Shown here piece by piece: positions 1-7,736 of a DNA stretch of 31,276 nt; position 1 is the first letter of the stretch; the number at the start of each line of letters is the position of its first letter. Made by a program: the position numbers and the translations under genes. The notes beneath the pieces are model-generated. The model saw only the letters and a list, made by a program, of their open reading frames with translations, had not been told where the DNA came from and did no database searches. The stretch is taken from positions 1-31,276 of the forward strand of contig DKVN01000002.1 of NCBI GenBank assembly GCA_002491225.1, written 5' to 3'. Source of the stretch: Faecalibacterium sp. UBA7177 (GTDB lineage: Bacteria > Bacillota > Clostridia > Oscillospirales > Ruminococcaceae).

Positions 1-2
1 GG

Positions 3-2228
3 CGGGCGTTTGCCGCCGGGCGGCCCGCGGGCGGCCCGGCGGCGGATGGGCAGACCGACGGCTTTTCATTTGTCCGCACGGTCACCCTCGAGCGCACCAC
101 CCTCGAAAACACCGTGAGCGCCACCGGCACGATCGAGAGCGTCAATGTCTCGACCGTGACCACCCCGCTCACCTACACGGTCAGGACGGTGGAGGTGCAG
201 GTGGGGGACACGGTACAGGCGGGGGATGTGATCTGCACCCTCGACACCGAGGAGCTGGAGCGGCAGATCGAGCAGCGGCAGACCGCCGCCGCCCGCGCCG
301 TGGAGAAGGCCCAGACCGCGCTGAGCGAGGCGCAGAAGAGCTATGACGAGGCGGTGCAGCAGCAGACGGACGCCGCCGCCGAGGAGGAGGCCGCCGAGGC
401 CGCCTACCGCGCCTCCTGGGACGCGCTGGGCGCGGCGATGGGCAAGATGAGCAGCTTTGAGGCGGCCCACGAGGCAGCCTACGCCGCCTTGCAAACCGCG
501 CTGGCGAACTACAACGCCGCCTACTCCAGCGGGTACGAGGCGGCGGCGAGCGCCTATGCGCAGGCCGAGGCCGACCGCAGGGCCGCCGAGGCTGCGTACA
601 ATGATGCAAGCGCCCAACCGGACGCCGACCCCGCGCGGCTGAATGAGCTTCACCAGGAAGTGGACGCGGCCAAGGCCGAAGAGGAGACCGCCCTGCTTGC
701 CCGGGACGCCGCCGCGGCCGATGATGCTGCCGCGGCCAATGCCAGGAAAGCCTATGAGGACGCGCTGGCCGCCGAGCAGGCCGCGGCCGAGGCGCTGAGC
801 GAGGCCCGCCGCGCCTGCGGTTACGACACCCTCGAGGCCGAAAAGGACAGCTGTGTCCGCGCCTGGGAGAGCGCCCAGACCGCGCTGGAGAGCGCCGACA
901 CCCGGGTGGAGAGCGCCAAAAAGGCGCTGGACGATGCCCGCACCGCGCTGGACGAGGCCGGGGAGGACGACGATCTGGAGCAGCTGCAGGAGACCCTGGC
1001 CGACTGCACCCTGACCGCCGCCACCAGCGGCACCGTGACCAGCCTGGACGCGACGGTGGGCAGCAAGTGCAGCGGCACGGTGGCAACCATTCAGGACACC
1101 GGGGCGCTCAAGGTGGCCTTTTCGCTGACCCAGAAGAGCACCGATGAGGCCGACGCCGCGGCGCAGGGCAGCGCCCAGGTGCGGATGTTCGGCCCCAGTG
1201 CCCCCAGCGAGGAGGACCTGCTGACCGACGCCATGATCGCCGAGTACCGCGCGGCCTTTGGGGACGCGGTGCAGGCCATCGAGCTGACCGAGACGCTGGG
1301 CCGGGGCACCGCCACGAACGGCGCGCTGAGCGCCGCGGTGCAGGCCGTCGGGGTGAATGAGGAGTACGCCGCCGAGGAGGTAGAGCTGCTGGCCGGACGC
1401 TTTGTGCGGGACAGTGACGGCGAGCGGCAGGTTGCGGTGGTGAGCGACGCCTTTTTGGAGGACGCCTTTGGCGGCACCCTCACCCCGCAGAGCGCGCTGG
1501 GCCAGCGGTTCACCCTCTCGGTCAACGGGCGGCTGCTGGGCTTTTACATCCTCGGCGTTTACCACTACGAGGAGGAGGAGACCGGCACCATCAGCCTGAC
1601 CGCCTTTTCGGACGAGACGGTGACCGACCTCTACCTGCCGCTCGCCGCCGCCAAAAAGCTGGCGGGCAGCGCGGCGGGCTACCAGAGCTTCACGGTGGTG
1701 GGCAGCGCCGAGGCCGACACCGAGCAGTTTATGGAGGCGACCGAGCGCTTTTTCGCCAGCTACTACAGCCGCAACCCCAGCTACACCGCCGCGGCCAGCA
1801 GCCTCGCGAGCCTGCTCGAGACGATGACCGAGATGCTCGGCACCATCTCGCTGGCGGTCAGCGCCATTGCGGCCATCAGCCTGCTGGTGGGCGGCATCGG
1901 GGTGATGAACATCATGCTGGTCTCGATCACCGAGCGCACCCGCGAGATCGGCATCCGCAAGGCGCTGGGGGCCAAAAACAGCGCCATCCGCCTGCAGTTC
2001 GTGGTCGAGGCGGTGCTCATCTGCCTGATCGGCGGAGTGCTGGGCATCCTGGTGGGGGTGGCCCTGGGCAGCCTCGGCGCACAGCGGATGGGCGCGAGCG
2101 CCCATGTGGAAGTTTCCACCATCCTGCTGGCGGTGGGCTTTTCGATGAGCATCGGGGTCTTTTTCGGGGCCTACCCCGCGGGCAAGGCCGCCAAGATGGA
2201 CCCCATCGAGGCGCTGCGATACGAGTGA
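3..2228 (+). CDS. MacA/HlyD-type adaptor fused to MacB-type ABC permease C-terminus (5' partial)
   Basis: The frame is open from the left edge, so the N-terminus lies outside the window. The first part is adaptor-like: a biotinyl-lipoyl half (ATGTIES..., then VGDTVQAGD), a long Ala/Glu-rich coiled-coil hairpin coded by about 250-1000, then the second lipoyl half (TSGTVTSLDATVGSKC). From about 1170 it becomes the extracytoplasmic domain of a MacB permease (GVNEEY, LLAGRFV, VVSDAFLEDAFG) and ends with three membrane segments around the FtsX/MacB signature (GGIGVMNIMLVSITERTREIGIRKALGA) and PIEALRYE. The adaptor's C-terminal barrel, any ABC ATPase and the permease's first helix are not visible. 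Family knowledge says adaptor, ATPase and permease are normally separate or ATPase-permease fused. This may be a genuine fusion in which the adaptor anchor serves as helix one, or the scar of an in-frame deletion. The following gene is convergent. Confidence 0.75.
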   Translation, partial: RAFAAGRPAGGPAADGQTDGFSFVRTVTLERTTLENTVSATGTIESVNVSTVTTPLTYTVRTVEVQVGDTVQAGDVICTLDTEELERQIEQRQTAAARAVEKAQTALSEAQKSYDEAVQQQTDAAAEEEAAEAAYRASWDALGAAMGKMSSFEAAHEAAYAALQTALANYNAAYSSGYEAAASAYAQAEADRRAAEAAYNDASAQPDADPARLNELHQEVDAAKAEEETALLARDAAAADDAAAANARKAYEDALAAEQAAAEALSEARRACGYDTLEAEKDSCVRAWESAQTALESADTRVESAKKALDDARTALDEAGEDDDLEQLQETLADCTLTAATSGTVTSLDATVGSKCSGTVATIQDTGALKVAFSLTQKSTDEADAAAQGSAQVRMFGPSAPSEEDLLTDAMIAEYRAAFGDAVQAIELTETLGRGTATNGALSAAVQAVGVNEEYAAEEVELLAGRFVRDSDGERQVAVVSDAFLEDAFGGTLTPQSALGQRFTLSVNGRLLGFYILGVYHYEEEETGTISLTAFSDETVTDLYLPLAAAKKLAGSAAGYQSFTVVGSAEADTEQFMEATERFFASYYSRNPSYTAAASSLASLLETMTEMLGTISLAVSAIAAISLLVGGIGVMNIMLVSITERTREIGIRKALGAKNSAIRLQFVVEAVLICLIGGVLGILVGVALGSLGAQRMGASAHVEVSTILLAVGFSMSIGVFFGAYPAGKAAKMDPIEALRYE

Positions 2229-2306
2229 GACGGCCGCCGCGCACCGCCCCGGCCCGCCTGCCGCCGCGCACCCGACCGCGGCGGCAGTCAAGTCCCCGCG
2301 GCACAC

Positions 2307-2349
2307 AAAAACCCCCGGAGAAGCATCCGCTCCTCCGGGGGCCTTTTTT
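2307..2349. terminator. Bidirectional intrinsic terminator
   Basis: A nine-pair stem, CCCCCGGAG (2312-2320) with CTCCGGGGG (2333-2341), is flanked by an A run on the left and a T run on the right. It can end both the adaptor-permease gene and the converging TRAP/aldolase operon. Confidence 0.85.
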
Positions 2350-2377
2350 GCTGATGGGGTTTCGCTCGTGATTTTTC

Positions 2378-3166
2378 TTACAGGCTCTTGCGCACCGGCT
2401 CGACCGAATCGCTGACCAGCTCTTTCAGCGCCTTCTGGAAATGCCACATGTCGTTGCCGAGGATGATCATGGTATAGCCCTCGGCGATGGCGTTTTTGAG
2501 GTTCTCCTGGGTGGGGGGCACCACCGGGCCCAGCACCCCGATGCCCTTGGCCCTGCACTTTTCCACCAGGGTGTTGTAGGCCTGCTTGACCTCCTCGCCC
2601 ATGGTGTAGCCGATCTTGAGCTGCTTGGAGACCGCATAGTCGATGGGGCCAAAGTTGACCGCGTCGATGCCGGGCACCGCGAGGATCTCATCGATGTTGT
2701 CGGTGAACTCATAGTCCTCGTCCATCGGGATCACGATGGTGTCGCGGTTCTGCTGCTCGATGTAGGCGTTCCAGTCAAAGTCCTTGTAGCCGAAGCCGGC
2801 AGCGCGGACATTGGTCTCGCCGCCGCGGCGGCCCAAGGGGGCAAACTTGGCGGCCTCGACGCATTTGCGGGCCATCTCGGGGGTTTTGCAGTGGGGGATC
2901 ACAACCCCGTCCGCGCCCCACTCCAGCACCTTGCGGATGGCGACCTCGTCGTCGTCCGCCATCCGCACCAGGATGCCGATGTCGTGCAGCCTGGCGGCCA
3001 TGATCTGCTTTTCAAAGGCCTCGTTCAGCATATAGTTGGTGTGCTCGAGGTCGAGATAGATGAAGTCCAGCCCGGACATGGCGATGTTCTCGATCACGCA
3101 GGTGGTGCCGGTAAAGCAGGCCATGCCGAACACCGGGCCGCGCTTCATTTTTTCTTTCAGTGTCAT
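2378..3166 (-). CDS. HpcH/HpaI-family class II aldolase
   Basis: A 262-residue protein of the HpcH/HpaI aldolase/citrate lyase family. Members cleave 2-keto-3-deoxy sugar acids or 4-hydroxy-2-oxo acids to pyruvate or an oxoacid plus an aldehyde, using a divalent metal. Visible landmarks are the DLEH motif (residues 39-42, family catalytic His), Arg68 in ILVRM, GADGVVIPHCKTPE (84-97) and FGPIDY with the metal-ligand Asp at 176. The usual metal-binding Glu of the Q-I-E-T motif appears as P-M-D-E (147-150), a conservative change. It is the last gene of the dctPQM operon, 15 bp after dctM, with AACGGAGGG as ribosome binding site. This suggests it acts on the imported substrate. The exact substrate cannot be read from sequence; a rhamnonate- or uronate-type acid is an inference. 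Confidence 0.85.
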   Translation of the reverse strand: MTLKEKMKRGPVFGMACFTGTTCVIENIAMSGLDFIYLDLEHTNYMLNEAFEKQIMAARLHDIGILVRMADDDEVAIRKVLEWGADGVVIPHCKTPEMARKCVEAAKFAPLGRRGGETNVRAAGFGYKDFDWNAYIEQQNRDTIVIPMDEDYEFTDNIDEILAVPGIDAVNFGPIDYAVSKQLKIGYTMGEEVKQAYNTLVEKCRAKGIGVLGPVVPPTQENLKNAIAEGYTMIILGNDMWHFQKALKELVSDSVEPVRKSL

Positions 3167-3181
3167 TGTTTGACCCTCCGT

Positions 3182-4474
3182 TTAGAAGATGCTGTAGCCG
3201 AGCAGCTGGGGCAGCCAGGTGGTCAGCGGGCCCCAGAGGCTGATGGCGATCAGCACGACGACGTTGCAGGCCACATAGGGGGCAGCGCCCTTGAAGATGT
3301 CGATGATCGGCATCCGGTTGATCTTGTTGCAGGCGTTGAGGCACATGCCGACCGGCGGGGTGACCAGGCCGATGGCGAGGCCGGTGATCATCATCGCGCC
3401 GAACTGCAGCGGCGAGAAGCCGTACTGCTGCATCACCGGCAGCAGGATCGGGGTCAGCAGCAGGATGGCGGGGCTGACGTCGATGAAGGTGCCGATCATC
3501 AGGATCAGCACGTCGAACACCAGCGCGATGCCCCAGGCGGGCATATTGAGGCTGAGGAAGAAGTTGCCCACCGTCTGGGGCACGTTCTGCATGGTGAGCA
3601 CCCAGGTGAAGATGGTGGTAAAGCCGATGATGAGCATGATCGAGGAGGAGGAGATCAGGGTCTTTTTCAGCGCCTCCCAGACGTTCTTCCAAGTCAGCTC
3701 GCGGTAGACGAAGAAGCCGATCAGCATCGAGTAGAGCACGGCCACACCGGCGCTCTCGGAGGCGGTGCAGACGCCGCCCGAGACGCAGACGATGATGAAG
3801 ATGGGCATGATGAGGGCGGGCAGGCCGGAGAGCAGGCTCCTGGCCGCGCGCTTGCCGTCAAACTTGGTAAACGCCGGGTGCCAGCCCTTTTTGGCGCTGA
3901 TGATGTACACGAGGATCAGCTGCACGCAGCCGATCAGCAGGCCGGGCACCGCACCGGCCATGAACAGCGCGCCCACCGACGCGCCCGAGATCATCGAGTA
4001 GACGATCATCGGGGTAGAGGGGGGGATGATCATGCCCATGGTGGAGGAGGCCACCGTGATGCCGGCGGAGGCGTCCGGGGGGTAGCCCTCTTTTTCCATC
4101 GCGGGGATCAGGATCGAGCCGAGGGCCGAGGTGTCGGCCACCGAGGAGCCCGAGATGCCGCCGAAGATCATCGAGGCGACGATGTTCACCTCGCCCAGGC
4201 CGCCGCGCACCGGGCGCAGCAGCTCGGAGCAGAAGTTGATGATCCGCTGGGTGATGCCGCCGGTGTTCATCAGTTCGCCCGCCAGCATAAACAGGGGCAT
4301 GGCGATCATCAGCTCGCTGTAGGCGCCGTTCCAGATGCGCTGGGGCACCATGCTGATGAAGGTGGGTGCGTTGGTGACGATATAGGTCACGCAGGATGCG
4401 CCGATCGCGAAGGCCAGAGGCACGCCAATGGCCGCGAAGAAGATCAGCAGCACCAACAGAATGATCATTGCCAT
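3182..4474 (-). CDS. dctM: TRAP transporter large permease DctM
   Basis: A 430-residue polytopic protein forming the large membrane subunit of a tripartite ATP-independent periplasmic (TRAP) transporter, which couples solute uptake to an ion gradient. Family features seen are the hydrophobic start (MAMIILLVLLIFF), GGISGSSVADTSALG, MEKEGYPPDASAGITVASSTMGMIIPPS, and GLVTPPVGMCLN near the C-terminus. The start at 4474 is chosen because an AAAGGAGAG site sits about ten bases upstream. A longer frame to 4540 exists but would overlap dctQ and lacks a site. It follows dctQ by 22 bp and precedes the aldolase by 15 bp, so the three are surely co-transcribed. Confidence 0.95.
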   Translation of the reverse strand: MAMIILLVLLIFFAAIGVPLAFAIGASCVTYIVTNAPTFISMVPQRIWNGAYSELMIAMPLFMLAGELMNTGGITQRIINFCSELLRPVRGGLGEVNIVASMIFGGISGSSVADTSALGSILIPAMEKEGYPPDASAGITVASSTMGMIIPPSTPMIVYSMISGASVGALFMAGAVPGLLIGCVQLILVYIISAKKGWHPAFTKFDGKRAARSLLSGLPALIMPIFIIVCVSGGVCTASESAGVAVLYSMLIGFFVYRELTWKNVWEALKKTLISSSSIMLIIGFTTIFTWVLTMQNVPQTVGNFFLSLNMPAWGIALVFDVLILMIGTFIDVSPAILLLTPILLPVMQQYGFSPLQFGAMMITGLAIGLVTPPVGMCLNACNKINRMPIIDIFKGAAPYVACNVVVLIAISLWGPLTTWLPQLLGYSIF

Positions 4475-4496
4475 GGTAGTACTTCTCTCCTTTCGC

Positions 4497-4955
4497 TCAG
4501 TTCGGCTCGTCCTTGACCAGCACCTGATTCTTGGGTGCAAAGTACGAGAGGTCGGCGGTGATAAAGGTGATGATCTTGATGATGATGCAGATGATGCAGA
4601 TGATGCCGCTCACCGGCATGATGCCGTACATATAGTACATGGGGATCTCCATGCCCTGGCTGATCTGCTTGCCCGCGACCCCCAGGTACAAGAAGCCCTG
4701 ATAGGTGAAGACGACCGTGACGATCAGCACGATACCATAGTTGACCACCGCCAGCCAGCGCTTGATGGCGGGCTTGACCCGGTCATAGAGGATGTCGATG
4801 ATGACGTGTTCGTCCTTGATGACGTTGATGCCCATGCCCCAGAAGGTGGTAAAGGCAAAGAGGGTGGTGTTGAACTCGGAGAGCGATTTCCAACTCAGCG
4901 AGAAGAAGTAGCGCGCGATGACCGCAAAGATCACCAGTGCCGCAAGCAGCGCCAT
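4497..4955 (-). CDS. dctQ: TRAP transporter small permease DctQ
   Basis: The small four-helix membrane subunit that bridges the receptor and DctM. The visible 152 residues contain hydrophobic stretches at MALLAALVIFAVIARYFF, FTTFWGMGINVI, VVNYGIVLIVTVVFTYQG and a final Ile-rich helix. The boundary given is the first canonical ATG (4955), which has no convincing ribosome binding site. The frame stays open upstream without ATG, GTG or TTG, and would encode a typical DctQ N-terminus (IEKLKQFGKKLFDVYFVIG) beginning at an ATA codon at 5021-5019, nine bases after AAAGGGG. The true start is probably there, giving 174 residues; see findings. It follows dctP after a terminator-like hairpin. Confidence 0.88.
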   Translation of the reverse strand: MALLAALVIFAVIARYFFSLSWKSLSEFNTTLFAFTTFWGMGINVIKDEHVIIDILYDRVKPAIKRWLAVVNYGIVLIVTVVFTYQGFLYLGVAGKQISQGMEIPMYYMYGIMPVSGIICIICIIIKIITFITADLSYFAPKNQVLVKDEPN

Positions 4956-5104
4956 CGCGAGCGCCCCGATGACAAAATAGACATCAAAGAGCTTTTTGCC
5001 AAACTGTTTGAGCTTTTCTATCGTACTCAGCCCCTTTCCGAAAGGATACCCGCTCCGGCCGCAAGGCGTTTAGAGAGGCCGGAGATGCTTTGCAATGCGT
5101 TTTG

Positions 5105-5143
5105 AAAAGACAAAGGGCGGCCGGGACCATTGCCCGGCCGCCC
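5105..5143 (-). terminator. Intra-operon hairpin between dctP and dctQ
   Basis: A perfect 11-bp stem, GGGCGGCCGGG (5115-5125) with its complement (5133-5143), is followed on the minus strand by TTTGTCTTTT. It lies just after the dctP stop and before dctQ. It probably causes partial termination or protects the dctP 3' end so that the receptor is made in excess of the permeases. Confidence 0.75.
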
Positions 5144-5186
5144 CGGATCGATGGCTGATCCTGGTTATTGCTTCAGGGATGCTGCC

Positions 5187-6281
5187 TTATTTCGCGTCGG
5201 CCACGATCTTCTGCATGACGGTCAGCTCTTCCTCGGTGCAGATGCCCTCGGCGATGCACTGGTCGTAGACCGGCTGCATGGCGGTCTTGAAGGCCTCGAG
5301 CTCCTCAGCGGTCGGCTCGTAGACCTCGGCGCCGGAGGCGATGATCTCCTGCTTGGCGGCCTCGCTGTTCTCGTCGATCAGCTGGTCGTTGTAGGTGCTC
5401 ATCTCGTCCGCGCACTCCTGGATGATGGTGCGGTACTCCTCGGGCAGAGCATTCCACCAGGCGGCGTTGATGTAGAAGGGATCCGGATGGAACTGGTAGT
5501 TGACCTCGGTGAAGTAGGGCTGCACCTCGTAGAACTTCATGCCCTGCACGTTGACCCAGGGGTTCTCCTGGCCATCGGCCACGCCGGTCTTCAGGCCCAT
5601 GTACAGGTCAGAGTAGGGGATGGTGGTGGTGGTGGCGCCCAGGGTGGTGAAGGTCAGGTCGATGGTCTTCATGCCGTTGGTGCGCATCTTGAGGCCCTTG
5701 AGGTCGTCCGGGGTCTTGATGGGGTGCTTGGAGTTGGAGAACTGGCGGTAGCCGCCGGCGTCGCACAGGCTGATGATGACGGTACCGGTCTCGCCCTCGG
5801 CCTCGGCGCAGACGCTCTTGGCCAGATCGCTCTGCAGCAGGGCGGTGACCTCGGCACGGGTCTGGGTCAGGAAGGGCAGGGTGAACATCAGCAGACGGGG
5901 GCTGAAGTCGAACTGGCCGCCGCGCATGCCCTGCACGGTACCGGCCACGACCTGCTCGAGCATCTCCTTCTCGGTGCCCAGCTGGCCGTTGCCATAAACC
6001 TGAACGGTGACATGGCCGTTGGTCTTCTCGGCCACGTCAGCGGCGAACTTTTCCATCGAGACATAGCGGGGGTTGCCTTCGGGCTGGGCATGGCCCACGA
6101 CCATGGTGAAGTCGCCCAGGGCGGCATACGGGTCCTCGCCGTCCGCGGCGGGGGTAGAGGCAGCGTCGCCGCCGTCAGCCGCCGGGGTCGAGGCGGCGGG
6201 GGTGGAGCTCGCGCTGCCGCCGCAGGCGGCCAGGGTAAAGACCATGGCCAGGCTCAGCAGGATCGCAAGAAGCTTTTTCAT
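5187..6281 (-). CDS. dctP: TRAP transporter substrate-binding lipoprotein DctP
   Basis: A 364-residue extracellular solute receptor of the TRAP (DctP) family. It begins with a lipoprotein signal, MKKLLAILLSLAMVF followed by the lipobox LAAC, then a low-complexity Ala/Ser/Pro/Gly linker to about residue 50. The receptor domain carries the family motifs VQVYGNGQLGTEKEM, GLKMRTNGM (the Arg that usually binds the substrate carboxylate) and GLKTGVADGQENP. This supports a carboxylated substrate. The start is preceded by TTAAGGAGGAACAACCAC, a strong ribosome binding site. First gene of the operon, under a promoter at 6373-6401 flanked by GntR-type operator sites. Confidence 0.95.
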   Translation of the reverse strand: MKKLLAILLSLAMVFTLAACGGSASSTPAASTPAADGGDAASTPAADGEDPYAALGDFTMVVGHAQPEGNPRYVSMEKFAADVAEKTNGHVTVQVYGNGQLGTEKEMLEQVVAGTVQGMRGGQFDFSPRLLMFTLPFLTQTRAEVTALLQSDLAKSVCAEAEGETGTVIISLCDAGGYRQFSNSKHPIKTPDDLKGLKMRTNGMKTIDLTFTTLGATTTTIPYSDLYMGLKTGVADGQENPWVNVQGMKFYEVQPYFTEVNYQFHPDPFYINAAWWNALPEEYRTIIQECADEMSTYNDQLIDENSEAAKQEIIASGAEVYEPTAEELEAFKTAMQPVYDQCIAEGICTEEELTVMQKIVADAK

Positions 6282-6344
6282 GTGGTTGTTCCTCCTTAAA
6301 TAATCGATCAGGCTTGGGACAGATGCGGGGCGGGATGCACAGCC

Positions 6345-6354
6345 TTGTATACAT
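6345..6354. promoter_or_regulatory. Operator O1 (TTGTATACAT)
   Basis: Core palindrome TGTATACA at 6346-6353. It lies just downstream of the expected dctP transcription start, where a bound repressor would block transcription. It matches the GTNTAC-centred operators typical of FadR-subfamily GntR regulators. Confidence 0.65.
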
Positions 6355-6372
6355 GGCGCCCTGTGTTTTCAA

Positions 6373-6401
6373 ATGATACCAGATTGTTTGGGTTTTTTCA
6401 A
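6373..6401 (-). promoter_or_regulatory. dctP operon promoter
   Basis: Read on the minus strand: -35 TTGAAA (6401-6396), 17-bp spacer, -10 TATCAT (6378-6373). It gives a leader of about 85 bases before dctP. Operators O1 and O2 lie on either side. Confidence 0.7.
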
Positions 6402-6416
6402 GAGCTTTTTCCCAGC

Positions 6417-6426
6417 TTGTATACCA
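6417..6426. promoter_or_regulatory. Operator O2 (TTGTATACCA)
   Basis: Second copy of the GTATAC-centred site, 72 bp from O1 (centre to centre) and about 16 bp upstream of the dctP -35 box. Confidence 0.6.
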
Positions 6427-6566
6427 CATGGAAAAATCCTTTTGGCTCTTTTGCACAAGATTTTGGCCTCATTTTCAGCGTTTCGCCGGTAAAACGCGGC
6501 GTTTTGGCTGAAAATGACCTGTTTTTTGTGTGCATGCACAAAGCGGCGGGGAAATTTTCTGTAATC

Positions 6567-6576
6567 TTGTATACAG
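6567..6576. promoter_or_regulatory. Operator O3 (TTGTATACAG)
   Basis: Third copy of the site, 150 bp from O2 and about 40 bp upstream of the gntR -35 box. It could contribute to looping with O1/O2 or to autoregulation. Confidence 0.6.
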
Positions 6577-6615
6577 GAACCCGGCCAAAAACTCTTTCCC
6601 CTCCGATTCTCCCGT

Positions 6616-6644
6616 TTGACAAGGGGGGCTTTCCCTTTTATACT
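6616..6644 (+). promoter_or_regulatory. gntR promoter
   Basis: TTGACA (6616-6621), 17-bp spacer, TATACT (6639-6644): near-consensus vegetative promoter. The resulting leader to the gntR start is about 178 bases and very GC-rich. Confidence 0.8.
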
Positions 6645-6828
6645 TGGATATAAGCCTGCGCCCCGGTGCCGCCCCGGTGCCAATCTGCGGCCGGGGCCAA
6701 ACGGCCCGGCTTGCCGGGCGCTGCCCCATTTCCCCCGCCGGGCGGGGGATTGGGAGCGCGCCGCGGCGGCGGGCTGGCTGCCCTGGGGCCCTTATGCGGC
6801 CCGCCGGGGCAGAAAGAGAGGTAACAAG

Positions 6829-7527
6829 ATGGCTTCGAGCGTTTCCACCGACGAGATCTACCGGATCCTCGAGGACGAGATCGTCGATCTGAAGCTGCTG
6901 CCCGGCACAGCGATCAGCGAGAACCAGTGCTGCCAGCGGTTCGGCATCTCCCGCACCCCGGTGCGCAGCGTGCTGCAGAGGCTGGAGCAGAACGGCTTTG
7001 TCAACATCGTCCCCCACAAGGGCACGGTGGTCACGGCGATCAATGTGGACATCGTCAACCAGATGATCTACCAGCGGGTGGCGGTGGAGACGGCCGTGCT
7101 GCGGGACTTTGTGCGCAGCGCGCCGCCCCTGGCGGTGGAGCGGGTGCGCTGCGCTTTGCAGCGGCTGCAATCTGTGGGAGATGTCGTGGGGGATCCGGCA
7201 CAGTTCGACATCTACCGCTTTCTGCGCGAGGATCTGGCCATGCACCGCATCTGGTTTGAGATGACCGAAAAAGGGTATCTGTGGCAGCGGCTGATCGCCC
7301 CCCACCCGGACTACTCCCGCTTTATCCGGCTGGACATCATCGGCGCGCAGAACGTGTCCGAAGTGCTGCGGCACCACGCCGAGATGATGCGGATCATCGA
7401 CGAGAAGGATCTCGACGCGATCGAGCCGCTGATCAAGGAGCATCTCTACGGCGGGGTGCGGCGGCTGAGCGGCAAGCTGTACGGCCCCGAGGCCGGGCGG
7501 TACGCGGACTATTTCCGGCAGGGGTGA
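6829..7527 (+). CDS. GntR-family (FadR subfamily) transcriptional regulator
   Basis: A 232-residue regulator. The N-terminal winged helix-turn-helix is plain: DEIYRILEDEIVDLKLLPG, ISENQCCQRFGISRTPVRSVLQRLEQNGFVNIVPHKGTVV (about residues 25-65). An all-helical FCD-type effector domain follows (residues about 80-225), with DLAMHRIWFEM and RHHAEMMRIIDEKD, whose Asp/His positions bind metal and a carboxylic ligand in the family. The start at 6829 has AGAGAGG upstream. A longer in-frame reading back to 6616 lies in the promoter and leader and is rejected. It is divergent from dctPQM-aldolase and most likely controls that operon through the three TTGTATAC sites, with the imported acid or its product as inducer. 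This role is inferred from position and site type. Confidence 0.9.
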   Translation: MASSVSTDEIYRILEDEIVDLKLLPGTAISENQCCQRFGISRTPVRSVLQRLEQNGFVNIVPHKGTVVTAINVDIVNQMIYQRVAVETAVLRDFVRSAPPLAVERVRCALQRLQSVGDVVGDPAQFDIYRFLREDLAMHRIWFEMTEKGYLWQRLIAPHPDYSRFIRLDIIGAQNVSEVLRHHAEMMRIIDEKDLDAIEPLIKEHLYGGVRRLSGKLYGPEAGRYADYFRQG

Positions 7528-7613
7528 GGCGGTGCGGCCTGATCGGTTGGGCCGGTCTGGTGGTTGCCGTTTGCTCTATTCTTCTATAAAGTACGATAAA
7601 AAGATTTGACACG

Positions 7614-7658
7614 GCGGGCCGCCGGGGGACAAACTCCCCTGGCGGCCCGCTTTGTTTT
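7614..7658 (+). terminator. Intrinsic terminator after gntR
   Basis: GCGGGCCGCC (7614-7623) pairs with GGCGGCCCGC (7641-7650), with GGGGA/TCCCC extending the stem inside. TTTGTTTT follows. Confidence 0.85.
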
Positions 7659-7680
7659 GAAAAATTTTCCCCGTTCCCCC

Positions 7681-7708
7681 TTGACAAACCGGAGAAGTCG
7701 TGTATTAT
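7681..7708 (+). promoter_or_regulatory. Promoter of ytrA-type operon
   Basis: TTGACA (7681-7686), 16-bp spacer, TATTAT (7703-7708). The -10 box lies inside the left arm of the 36-bp palindrome described next, a layout expected for autorepression. Confidence 0.75.
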
Positions 7709-7736
7709 TGTATTAAGCGCTTAGTACAATAATACA
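7701..7736. promoter_or_regulatory. 36-bp palindromic operator of the YtrA-type regulator
   Basis: The left arm TGTATTATTGTATTAAGC matches the complement of the right arm (GCTTAGTACAATAATACA) at 17 of 18 positions. It overlaps the -10 box and start region and ends 14 bp before the regulator start codon. AT-rich in a GC-rich setting. Confidence 0.8.

Noticed and set aside
66..2558. Long open frames antisense to the adaptor-permease gene
   Set aside because: Shadow frames caused by GC-rich codon use; no ribosome binding site and no recognisable protein features.
2441..4516. 691-residue frame on the plus strand opposite the TRAP operon
   Set aside because: Asp/His/Gly-rich composition typical of the reverse of GC-rich genes; contradicted by the intact aldolase and dctM.
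6369..6653. Small ORFs in the dctP-gntR intergenic region
   Set aside because: They overlap promoters and operators, lack ribosome binding sites and have no protein-like features.
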